64,000 bases of DNA from Candidatus Iainarchaeum sp. (GTDB taxonomy: Archaea > Iainarchaeota > Iainarchaeia > Iainarchaeales > DTGL01): assembly GCA_026413945.1 (NCBI GenBank), contig JAOAJX010000001.1, positions 62,001 through 126,000 on the forward strand, given 5' to 3'. Shown piece after piece: positions 40,505 through 48,710 of the stretch (position 1 is the first letter of the stretch; each line of letters begins with the position of its first letter). A program made the translations under genes and the position numbers. The notes beneath the pieces are model-generated. The model saw only the letters and a program-made list of their open reading frames with translations, did no database searches and was not told where the DNA came from.

Positions 40505-41389
40505 TCAGCTAAATTGCAGCAACAGACCTTTTTCAATTTCCCCAACAAACTTTTTGCCAGAGTAAACTCTTAAAGAATCTTCTTTTGCAATAATGGAGTT
40601 TCCTTTGGATAAGATACCTTTAAACCCACTGAAGTCAATGGATAATTCACCAATAATTGAAGAGTATCTTATTGAATCACCTTCTTTGTGGCCTTCAAAT
40701 GTGCAAAACTCATGATCATTCCACACGATAATTGGCTTCTTTAAAAAATGTTCTGCGCTCTTGCAGAAAGCGGGTATTTGTTTGCTTAAGATATGTTGCA
40801 TTTTTCTTCCAAATTTTAGGCTTTCCTTACAGTCAAAAGAACATGGTTGGTGTGGTATGAAAAAAAGGTTATAAGTGCTTATCCTAATAAAATTTTCATC
40901 ATTGCCAATCAAAGCATAGTCGCCTTTGCTAGAGAAATTGTATGTTGAGTTAAGAAGGAAGTTAAGCTTTTTGCTGTTTTGGAAGATCCTTTCAATAAGG
41001 TTGTAGTCATACTTACCGCCCTGTTTTGAACAGGGGTTTTTTTCAGACAAGGTTTTAATGAAAAAGGAAGTGCAGCAAGGCGGATAGCCAAAAAGGTCAC
41101 CAACATCTATTCTATTGGCATTAGCTTCTGCTCTGGCTGCTTTTTCAATATCTTGCCTCGATTTTGAAATATATGCCAGAAGCATGCTTTCTTTTGTTTC
41201 GTAAATTTTAATCCTCTTTACTTCGCATTCTAAGCCCCAGCCCTTTGCGAGTTTTTTTACGCTTCCCTTGTCATTTTCTGATATTCCTGTTCGCGAAACC
41301 GGCTTTAGGTCATAAACTACTCCAAAAAAATCCACTGGTGAAAAGAACCCAAGCCAAGTTGGTTTTTCAAATAAAATTTTGCTACGCAT
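40505..41389 (-). CDS. DUF483-like protein in the Hxs-type operon
   Basis: 294 residues. The conserved motifs are DVGDLFGYPPCCTSFFIKT (near residue 105) and RISTYNLFFIPHQPCSFDCKESLKFG (key residues YNLFF, PC and C-x-x-C in SFDCKES), the pattern of archaeal DUF483 proteins. Function unknown; Cys placement would allow a metal site. The ATG at 41389 follows the upstream radical SAM stop directly, with AGGAG in front. Its fixed place between two radical SAM genes makes it a likely cluster component. Confidence 0.72.
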   Translation of the reverse strand: MRSKILFEKPTWLGFFSPVDFFGVVYDLKPVSRTGISENDKGSVKKLAKGWGLECEVKRIKIYETKESMLLAYISKSRQDIEKAARAEANANRIDVGDLFGYPPCCTSFFIKTLSEKNPCSKQGGKYDYNLIERIFQNSKKLNFLLNSTYNFSSKGDYALIGNDENFIRISTYNLFFIPHQPCSFDCKESLKFGRKMQHILSKQIPAFCKSAEHFLKKPIIVWNDHEFCTFEGHKEGDSIRYSSIIGELSIDFSGFKGILSKGNSIIAKEDSLRVYSGKKFVGEIEKGLLLQFS

Positions 41390-41390
41390 A

Positions 41391-42353
41391 TCAATACTCC
41401 TGCAGCTTAAATTCTTCTGTGGTAATTTGTTTTCCTTCAATAGGCTTGAATTCTGAAAAGCCCCTTACACGAGTATATTCCTTGAAAGGGCCAACGCAGA
41501 GTAAAAAATATTTGCATTTTTTGCAATTTGCGCCTTTGCTTCTGTACTTCTGCCTGTTTTTTTGTATGTCTGCCCTGAACTTTGGCCCAATCAAAATTGT
41601 GTTTGTGACAGTGAGCTCAGACATAATGTTTGTGTAGCTTGGCAATATGCAAGGATACATATTATGCAAAAAAGGCTTTCCACCCTCTTTGAGTAGAATA
41701 TCACACGCCTCTTTGATGTAAGAAGCAGCTTCATCTATCCTTGGAACCATTCGCTCGAAATCCTGTTTAGCGAAGCCGTCTGGTATTGCAAAATTTAAGT
41801 GATAGCTTTTGGTGTTCTTCTTGAACTTGAGAAGGAAAGCAGCCATTTCAGGCAGTTTTTCATAATTGTAGGTGTTTATTACCGTGCTTGTGCGCTTTTC
41901 AATGCCAAGATCTTCAAGATTTTTCAAGCCAGCAACTTTGTCATCGAAAGAACCTTTTGTTTGCGTAAGGAAATCCTCTAATTTTGCATTTGGCGCGTGT
42001 ATTGATACGAGTACTCGGTTTACACCTAAATCAAAAATTTTCTTCGCATAGTTACGGTACTTAAGCATGCAGCCATTTGTCTGGATCTCAATGACTTCAA
42101 AACCAAGCTTTTTTGCATATCTTATTGCCTCAAACAAATCTTTCCTTATAGTTGGCTCGCCGCCGGAAAAAGATATTATGTCTGCGCCGCATCTCTTGGC
42201 AAACTCCAAATCCTTTTTTATTTCCAACCAGCTTTTTGCGCGGCCATCTGAAACAAGCTTGTGGCCTACCGAGCAAAAAATGCAGCGCTGATTACATTGC
42301 CAATTAACCAGAATTTCAACCTTTTTAAGCCCAATTTCAGCTCTTTCATTCAT
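41391..42353 (-). CDS. Short radical SAM protein, Hxs-type cluster paralog 4
   Basis: 320 residues. Motifs: VNWQCNQRCIFCSVG, SFSGGEPTIRKD, QTNGCML and IHAPNAKLEDFLTQTKGSFDD. C-terminal Cys set: YPCILPSYTNIMSEL and CKKCKYFLLCVGPFKEY. Similar in layout to the three other short paralogs and to the HxsC-like protein. It follows the two HxsD-like genes and precedes the DUF483-like gene. I chose the ATG at 42353; a TTG two codons earlier is possible. Confidence 0.85.
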   Translation of the reverse strand: MNERAEIGLKKVEILVNWQCNQRCIFCSVGHKLVSDGRAKSWLEIKKDLEFAKRCGADIISFSGGEPTIRKDLFEAIRYAKKLGFEVIEIQTNGCMLKYRNYAKKIFDLGVNRVLVSIHAPNAKLEDFLTQTKGSFDDKVAGLKNLEDLGIEKRTSTVINTYNYEKLPEMAAFLLKFKKNTKSYHLNFAIPDGFAKQDFERMVPRIDEAASYIKEACDILLKEGGKPFLHNMYPCILPSYTNIMSELTVTNTILIGPKFRADIQKNRQKYRSKGANCKKCKYFLLCVGPFKEYTRVRGFSEFKPIEGKQITTEEFKLQEY

Positions 42354-42371
42354 TTTCAATACCGCATAAAA

Positions 42372-42608
42372 TCAAGGTGAAGCGCCCTTTATTAGGCTCA
42401 AGACATAATTGCAGAACTCAAGGGTTAACTTTTCAGCAGAAACAGCCTCTGTTTTCATTGTAATGTGAAAATATCTGCCGGACTCTTTTTTTGTTATTTT
42501 TGCGCCTTTAACCTCTTTAAGCGCCTTATTAACTATTTTTCTTGGGTAAAAGGCCTTTGAAAGGTTTAATGTTGCTTTTTTTCCATCTTCTTTTACTTCC
42601 AATAACAT
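42372..42608 (-). CDS. HxsD-like small protein, copy 2
   Basis: 78 residues: VKEDGKKATLNLSKAFYPRK, then IVNKALKEVKGAKIT, a short strand pair, and SAEKLTLEFCNYVLSLIKG. The pattern of a short strand, a YP motif, a helix, strands and a final helix with a FCNYVL motif parallels the larger HxsD-like protein encoded just upstream. These small proteins may act as peptide-recognition partners for the radical SAM enzymes. AGGGTG precedes the ATG at 42608; an in-frame GTG is three codons earlier. Confidence 0.65.
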   Translation of the reverse strand: MLLEVKEDGKKATLNLSKAFYPRKIVNKALKEVKGAKITKKESGRYFHITMKTEAVSAEKLTLEFCNYVLSLIKGASP

Positions 42609-42641
42609 TTTAAGCACCCTGCATGGGCAAATGCTAAACCT

Positions 42642-43124
42642 TTAGCCCTTTGGCTTCTTAAGCCCTTTTGCCTTTTCAGGAGTCCACGGCTTAGCTATGC
42701 CTTCTGGGTCATCTATGAACAAATCATCAGTTGGCATTTTTATGTCGGCTGCTTTTTCTTTAATATTTTCCTCCTCAGCGCATTGGGGGCAGTAGTTTTC
42801 AGTTAGGTTTGTTGCTAAGGCACGCTTTATTATTGCCTCTCTAATCGGCTGGTTTCTTGCTGCTTGTATCGCATAAGCAGCATAGTTTATCAATTCATCA
42901 TGGAGTTTCAAAGCAAGGCTTTCAAGCTTCTTTCTGCTAAGCGCCTCTTCTTTCGGCTTTATCAATATTTTAATCTCTTTTTGCGGGTCGCCATCAAGTA
43001 TAAAATATGCCCTATCAAGAAGAACGTAGCAGGCAGCATAAACAACTTCAAGCGGGAAAACTTTTGGGTTTATGCTTAATATTGCTTCGTTTTTATCTGG
43101 AAATAGTTCAATGCCATGTACCAT
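42642..43124 (-). CDS. HxsD-like protein, copy 1
   Basis: 160 residues. The first 100 match HxsD in outline: AILSINPKVFPLEVVYAACYV, LLDRAYFILDGDPQKEIKIL, LALKLHDELINYAAY and RNQPIREAIIKRAL, comparable to the EL-NDY...LRE signature for which HxsD is known. A Cys pair (NYCPQCAEE) and an acidic, Lys/Pro-rich tail follow. First gene of the minus-strand operon. The start at 43124 has a textbook GGTGATTTTATG. Role inferred: accessory or leader-binding protein of the maturation complex. Confidence 0.75.
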   Translation of the reverse strand: MVHGIELFPDKNEAILSINPKVFPLEVVYAACYVLLDRAYFILDGDPQKEIKILIKPKEEALSRKKLESLALKLHDELINYAAYAIQAARNQPIREAIIKRALATNLTENYCPQCAEEENIKEKAADIKMPTDDLFIDDPEGIAKPWTPEKAKGLKKPKG

Positions 43125-43233
43125 AAAATCACCTGTGGAATAAACATTTATCAACAGAAAGTTTAATTAATAACAATAATTAAATATATAAAAACGTTTA
43201 TATTTTGCTTGCAAAATAAAAATAGTGAAAAAT
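43125..43233. promoter_or_regulatory. Divergent promoters of the Hxs-type operon and the giant surface protein
   Basis: Minus strand: TATATATTTA (43181-43190) with a ribosome site GGTGAT next to the HxsD-like start, giving a leader of about 30 bases. Plus strand: TTTATATTTT (43197-43206) about 30 bases before the ATG at 43234. The two TATA elements are 6 bases apart. Confidence 0.5.
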
Positions 43234-46200
43234 ATGAAATTGCGAAGGGCTTATTTATTAGGAATTATTTCAGCTGTCATGTTGGTCTGCTTACCAAACT
43301 TTGCTAATTCACAAACCTGTTATGGTGGACTTTCTGGAAGCAATTTGCAAGATTGTTTTGGCTCTTCTGATTATCCTTGTTACTATTGTGATGTTAGTGA
43401 TATGGACTACGAAATAAGGGCTCCTAATGGCGTTACAACAACGGGCTGGCGCGATATGAGTTATTCTACGCAGGTTGGAAGTTGTAGTGTAAGCTGTATA
43501 CAAAAGACTTGGACTGCAAGCTATCTTTGGTGTCCGCAGGAAGGCACTTATTCAATAAGAACAAGAGCTTATTCTCAAAGCGGAAGTGGTTATGCTTGGG
43601 AAACGAGTGATTGGAACACAAATGCATATACAGTAAACTATGATTATGAACAACTTTGGTGTACCTGTAAAGGTGGCACATGGGTTTCTGGTGCAACATA
43701 TTGTGGTAGCCTTGGATGCCAAGGCGGAAGATGCTGTGGAGACGATGGAGCAAATGATAATTTTTGTGTAGCTGGGGGCGGAAGTTGTGTTGCTGGAACC
43801 CATAGGTCTAATCATTGTTCGGATGGGGTAAAAAATTGTGATGAGCAGGGCATTGATTGCGGCGGAGCTGACTGTGCTTCTTGCGTGAGTGTAATTGTAA
43901 ACGCACCAAATGGCAACCAATACATAAGAGGTACATATTATATTGATTTTAATGTTTATGACCCAAACAATGGGGAACTGCATGCGAAGATTGCATATTC
44001 TACATCCCCGGGCTTGTTTTCTAACATAATCGTTTCCGACCTTAACCTGAATAATGACCCAAACATCAGTGCTTTAACCTGTGACAAAACTAATTGGAGC
44101 ACAACAACGAGATGCATATATTCCTGGAATACCACAACCGCAAATGATGGAAATTATTATATTGATATTAACTTATGGAGCGTTTCTGGCGGCTTTTCAA
44201 TTGACTCAAGCAATGCTTCCTTTGCAATAGACAATACTGCGCCTACTACAAATGCGACTGCAAAGAAGAGTGATGACAGCAACTATGTGTTTGGAGAATG
44301 GAGCAAACTAAATGTTACTGTGACTTTGCAATGCATAGATACGACCTCTGGCTGTAAGGCGACATACTACTGCCTTGGCTCTGGCTGTACTCCGAATACA
44401 ACATATTCATCAACAATAACAATATCCTCAGAAGGAACTACTTACTTAAGATTCCGTTCGGTTGATAATGCTGATAATAATGAAAGTGTTCAGGAGAAAA
44501 TAGTAAAGGTTGACAATACTGCGCCTACTACAACAGACAATGCTCCTGTAAACTGGCAAACCACTGACTTTAATATAACACTCACTTGTAATGACGGCTT
44601 AGGCATTGGCTGCTCTGAAACATATTATAGGATAAATAGCGGCGCCTGGCAGCTATATTCTGGAAGCATAAGTATAACACAAGATGGCAATCATCGTGTG
44701 GATTATTACAGCAAAGATCTACTAAATAATACAGAAGGCATGAAAACATGCTATGCGCCATTAGACAAAAGTCCGCCAACCATAGATGTTAATTCTCCGC
44801 TAAACAATGAAGTTATAGAATCAACCATTTACGTAAGATTTAGGGCTAACAAAGGTGTTGGATCACCTTTAAGCTTTGGCTCAATAATTGTTCTTTTAGA
44901 TGGCTCACAAAGCGATGATTTTAATAGGTCAGTGCATTGTATAGAAGCTAGCGGCGATTATATTTGTGCCTATTATGAATATGTTAATACTGCAAAGGAT
45001 TATAATCTATCAATAAGAGTAAGTGATCAAGTTGGTTGGACGGTACAGCGGGACATTAATTTCTTTTATTTGGGCCTTACAACCTTCAATATAGAAGGAT
45101 ACACAATAGAGCCAAGCACTGCAATGAAAGGTGTTATTTATTCAATGGTAGATGTTGGCTTGAGCTCATTTGGTGGCTCTTCTTGTGCTGGAACAAAATA
45201 TATTGAGACTGGCTTTCCCGGAATATTCAGAAATATCCCGCCGGTTCTTGTTTATGCTGGCTATGAGGAAGGGTATTTTAGTGGTGATCTAAACATTAGA
45301 TTCTATGCTGCTGACTATGAAATGGGTGAATTGCATACCAAGATGGCATATTCTATTGCAAAGGGATCGTTCCAAAATAGCATAGTTAATGACCTTAACT
45401 TAAACAATTATCAAAATATTCCTCAGCTGAACTGCGCAAGTGCTGACTGGCGTTATGCGAGGTTATGCACATATGCTTGGGATACCACGCAAGCAAATGA
45501 TGGAAATTATTACCTTGACTTAAACCTCTGGGATGAACATGGCGCAAGCAGCAGCTATTCTACAACAAAGACTCTTTGCATAGATAACACAGCACCAGAT
45601 ATAAACTTAATCAAGCCAAAGCCGAACGAATTAATTGAAGAACCTTGGTTTATGTTTAAAATATCCGAAAATGGTTGCGCTCCATTGGCTTTGGGCGGAA
45701 TATCGGTGTTATTGAATGGTGAAGCGACCAGTTTTGAGTATACTAGGGATTGCAACAAAAGCGGCTCAGAATATACTTGTGGTTTCAATATACTTGGGCT
45801 TATTGAGAGTGACTATAATTTTAGCATAATTGTAACTGATCTGGCAAAAAACGGGAGGCAGGCCGATGTTAACTTCCGCTTTATTCCAAAGATTTCCGTA
45901 AGTGCTATACAGCCCAGCGGAACTTTAGAAACTGGCGACATAACAATATCATTCAATGTTTATAACACAGCCCTCAGTGAGTTGCATGCGAAGATATATT
46001 ACAGCTCAATACATGCTGGAAAACTTGGCTTTGAAAACGCTATTGAAACAGACTTAAACCTTAATAATCATGCACAGATTGAAAATCTAAACTGCACTTC
46101 AAATTCTTGGTGGCCCCCTGTGCAATGCACATACTACTGGGACGCGAGAAACGTAGAAGATGGAAACTACTACATAGACATAAATATTTGGACGAATGGT

Positions 46201-46941
46201 GGTTTAACAGCATCCGGTTCTTCATTGAAGCAATTCTTAATTGACAATACGCCACCATTGGCTAGCGTCACAGATGTTTCCGAAACAACAACATTTGAGG
46301 ATACTGTCTATCTCAACTGCATTGACTCTTTTTCAGGATGCAAAAAAACAAGATGGTATTATTTCAGCGAAACCAACAATTGTTCAAATAACAAGAATAA
46401 CTATATACACAGTACCAATAAAAATAGCATAACTATTGTCGAAGATAACAACAACTATATCTGCTTATGGGTTGAGAATAATGTTGGTCTTAGCTCAAAA
46501 GCAGCATCTCCGAGGTTAAATGTAATCTCAAGCAGTTGGGGTCTTACAAAAGGCCCTAGTGAAACAATAAATGAGGCTGCTTTGGATTTGAACAATGCTT
46601 GCTCTTTTTATGTGAGTTCTGATATTAATCTTGCCTGTGAATACCAGAGCTTTGTTAAGATAAGAAGCTACAACGTGGACATAGGCAGAGTTTATCCTTT
46701 ATCTCCAGCAATAATAGAATCTTCAGAGCGGCCTCTTGAAGTTTTGCTTGAATCATCTATAGCGAATTTTTACGATGAAAGATATTACATTATATTTGAA
46801 GGAGAATTTTCCAGGATAACAAGCAAGGGAATTGAAAAAGATTACCCCAATGTTATTGTAAGGCGAAGAATGGTGCCATTGCTAAAAGCAAATGGTCGTC
46901 TTGAGCTTGGAACATTGGTTATAAAAGCAGGAAAAAGGTAG
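43234..46941 (+). CDS. Giant secreted surface protein with Ig-like repeats
   Basis: 1,235 residues. Signal peptide (AYLLGIISAVMLVCLPNFANS). A Cys-rich N-terminal region (to about residue 215) includes HCSDGVKNCDEQGIDCGGAD. Three copies of one module begin near residues 217 (APNGNQYIRGTYYIDFNVYD), 668 and 889, each with GELHAKI-type, DLNLNN and DGNYYIDINLW motifs and ending IDNTAP. Between them are chitobiase-like modules (TTDNAPVNWQTTDFNITLTC). The same modules occur once in the protein at 1644-2918. No C-terminal anchor seen. Probably an S-layer or adhesion component. It diverges from the Hxs-type operon. The longest frame starts at GTG 43225. Confidence 0.78.
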   Translation: MKLRRAYLLGIISAVMLVCLPNFANSQTCYGGLSGSNLQDCFGSSDYPCYYCDVSDMDYEIRAPNGVTTTGWRDMSYSTQVGSCSVSCIQKTWTASYLWCPQEGTYSIRTRAYSQSGSGYAWETSDWNTNAYTVNYDYEQLWCTCKGGTWVSGATYCGSLGCQGGRCCGDDGANDNFCVAGGGSCVAGTHRSNHCSDGVKNCDEQGIDCGGADCASCVSVIVNAPNGNQYIRGTYYIDFNVYDPNNGELHAKIAYSTSPGLFSNIIVSDLNLNNDPNISALTCDKTNWSTTTRCIYSWNTTTANDGNYYIDINLWSVSGGFSIDSSNASFAIDNTAPTTNATAKKSDDSNYVFGEWSKLNVTVTLQCIDTTSGCKATYYCLGSGCTPNTTYSSTITISSEGTTYLRFRSVDNADNNESVQEKIVKVDNTAPTTTDNAPVNWQTTDFNITLTCNDGLGIGCSETYYRINSGAWQLYSGSISITQDGNHRVDYYSKDLLNNTEGMKTCYAPLDKSPPTIDVNSPLNNEVIESTIYVRFRANKGVGSPLSFGSIIVLLDGSQSDDFNRSVHCIEASGDYICAYYEYVNTAKDYNLSIRVSDQVGWTVQRDINFFYLGLTTFNIEGYTIEPSTAMKGVIYSMVDVGLSSFGGSSCAGTKYIETGFPGIFRNIPPVLVYAGYEEGYFSGDLNIRFYAADYEMGELHTKMAYSIAKGSFQNSIVNDLNLNNYQNIPQLNCASADWRYARLCTYAWDTTQANDGNYYLDLNLWDEHGASSSYSTTKTLCIDNTAPDINLIKPKPNELIEEPWFMFKISENGCAPLALGGISVLLNGEATSFEYTRDCNKSGSEYTCGFNILGLIESDYNFSIIVTDLAKNGRQADVNFRFIPKISVSAIQPSGTLETGDITISFNVYNTALSELHAKIYYSSIHAGKLGFENAIETDLNLNNHAQIENLNCTSNSWWPPVQCTYYWDARNVEDGNYYIDINIWTNGGLTASGSSLKQFLIDNTPPLASVTDVSETTTFEDTVYLNCIDSFSGCKKTRWYYFSETNNCSNNKNNYIHSTNKNSITIVEDNNNYICLWVENNVGLSSKAASPRLNVISSSWGLTKGPSETINEAALDLNNACSFYVSSDINLACEYQSFVKIRSYNVDIGRVYPLSPAIIESSERPLEVLLESSIANFYDERYYIIFEGEFSRITSKGIEKDYPNVIVRRRMVPLLKANGRLELGTLVIKAGKR

Positions 46942-46975
46942 CTGTGGTTATATTTCCGGTATTCTGTTTTAAGAG

Positions 46976-47836
46976 TTATGCTGGTGCTAAGAAAGAGATT
47001 GCGGTTATATAAATAAATAATGACGTTATGAGGAGTATTATTGAATGCTTTAGTCCTGACACAAAACTGTCTTCTGCAATTTTACCTATCATCGGGCCCG
47101 CAAAAAGTGCTTGTATTATTATAAGCCGAGTAAAATGCTCTTGGTAATCAACCTCTTTTGCGGTGGACCGTGATTCAATTGGCTGTCCAGTTATATCTAT
47201 TCCACCTTCAAGAACTTGGCCAATATTTACGCCAACCTGCTCTTTAAGCATTGGGATGAAGAAAACATATATCAGTATTATTATAATGACAAAAACGTAA
47301 AACATAAGGTATGAGTTTATTAGTGCGGAGGTTGTTCTTGATTTCCTCTGGCTTTTAAGCTTTTCAACTTTGTCAACATAGTCAATAGCAACAGAGAAAA
47401 CTTTCATGAAATTACCACCAGCACGAAGGGTCTGGTTTATAGCAACAGTTGTTTTCTTTATTAGGGGGCTATTGATGCGCCCGAATGTTATGAGCATTGC
47501 TTTTTCCATTGGAACCCCCAAGCGAACCTTTGCAGCAAGTCTTTTTACGTATATTGTTAATGCACCATAATCATTCCTAGCTGTTATTGCCAAGGCATCG
47601 CTGATATTAACCCCGCCTTGCAGAAGATCTTTTAGGTCATCTAAGAAAACCCTAAAATTTTCTTCGATTTCCTTGACGATTTTAGTTTTTGTATAGAAAG
47701 CATACATTGGTGGTATGAAGAGAAGAGTAAATGGCACTAATGAAAAGCTTGTATTTTGCAATACAAGATATGCTGCCAAAAATAGTACTATGCTGATAAA
47801 AAACCACTTTCCATAATATTTCAAATCGATTAGCAT
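46976..47836 (-). CDS. TadC/GspF-type pilus assembly membrane protein, copy 2
   Basis: 286 residues with N-terminal helices (WFFISIVLFLAAYLVLQN), a T2SSF domain (FRVFLDDLKDLLQGGVNISD, GVPMEKAMLITFGRIN, LRAGGNFMKVFSVAIDYVD) and about four more helices. It is the membrane platform on which the secretion ATPase acts. GAGTGATTTAATG gives the start. Last gene of the pilus operon, four bases after the first TadC-type gene. Confidence 0.85.
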   Translation of the reverse strand: MLIDLKYYGKWFFISIVLFLAAYLVLQNTSFSLVPFTLLFIPPMYAFYTKTKIVKEIEENFRVFLDDLKDLLQGGVNISDALAITARNDYGALTIYVKRLAAKVRLGVPMEKAMLITFGRINSPLIKKTTVAINQTLRAGGNFMKVFSVAIDYVDKVEKLKSQRKSRTTSALINSYLMFYVFVIIIILIYVFFIPMLKEQVGVNIGQVLEGGIDITGQPIESRSTAKEVDYQEHFTRLIIIQALFAGPMIGKIAEDSFVSGLKHSIILLITSLFIYITAISFLAPA

Positions 47837-47840
47837 TAAA

Positions 47841-48710
47841 TCACTCTTCAGACATCATATACATTACAAACATGAATATAATATTTGCGATTGGCATTCC
47901 AAAAACAACCCCATAGAAAAGAATCTCATCAACAGTAAGTCCGAACATTTTGCCTGCCGAAAAGAAATTAAGCATCATTATTGTAAAAAATATAAAAAGT
48001 GGTGCAGCAATCATTAGAATTGTGTATATTTCCCCCATTGTTTCTGCTCTATCTGATGCTCTCTCAAGCATGAGGCGGTATCTAAAATATGCATCATCAG
48101 CTCTTTTACTCATGAATTCACGCAAATCACCACCACTCTTTACAGTAGTATTAAGCTCTTTGAGAAAAGTTTTGAATGATGGTGATGGTGTTATTTCGGC
48201 CATTTTATCGATGGCCTTGGTAAAGGATAGGCCAAGTTGGTTCATGAAGCGCTCAATCTTCCTGCATTCGTGCTTTAGCCGCGGATATTCCTCACTGTTT
48301 GCCAAAACCTGGAACATGTATTGCGGTGGAGCTCCTGCCTGTGTCACTGTTGACATGGTGAGTATCGCTAGTGGCAAGCTTGCCTCGATATTTTTCTTTT
48401 TTCTTCCTAGGTCAAAATCAGGCCAAATTACCGCAATTATGCTTACAGATACAGCAACGATAAATGGAATAAAAAGCAATATCGTATTTTTGACCAAAAA
48501 TATAAAAGTGACAATGCATAAAGAAAAAGAAATAAAAAAAGCAAAAAATATGGCAGTCAAGGAATATGCGATATACATTGCTTCAGGATAGGGATAATCA
48601 ATCATTCCAAGCTTTTGTCGAAGCTTTGTGTTTTCAAAGCCTTTTAAAAGCTTATAGAAGCTCTTACTTGCGAATTTGTGAAGTGTTTTGGATATTATAC
48701 TTCTCATCAT
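47841..48710 (-). CDS. TadC/GspF-type pilus assembly membrane protein, copy 1
   Basis: 289 residues with the same layout as the following gene: two N-terminal helices (TAIFFAFFISFSLCIVTFIF, LLFIPFIVAVSVSIIAVIW), a cytoplasmic T2SSF domain (LPLAILTMSTVTQAGAPPQY, KTFLKELNTTVKSGGDLREF) and C-terminal helices. A tandem pair of TadC proteins is common in archaeal type IV pilus loci. Its start (two ATGs at 48710) overlaps the ATPase gene by 47 bases. Confidence 0.85.
   Translation of the reverse strand: MMRSIISKTLHKFASKSFYKLLKGFENTKLRQKLGMIDYPYPEAMYIAYSLTAIFFAFFISFSLCIVTFIFLVKNTILLFIPFIVAVSVSIIAVIWPDFDLGRKKKNIEASLPLAILTMSTVTQAGAPPQYMFQVLANSEEYPRLKHECRKIERFMNQLGLSFTKAIDKMAEITPSPSFKTFLKELNTTVKSGGDLREFMSKRADDAYFRYRLMLERASDRAETMGEIYTILMIAAPLFIFFTIMMLNFFSAGKMFGLTVDEILFYGVVFGMPIANIIFMFVMYMMSEE

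Noticed and set aside
43309-43983. Minus-strand frames under the giant surface protein
   Set aside because: They are low-complexity shadows of a gene with a signal peptide and clear domains on the plus strand.
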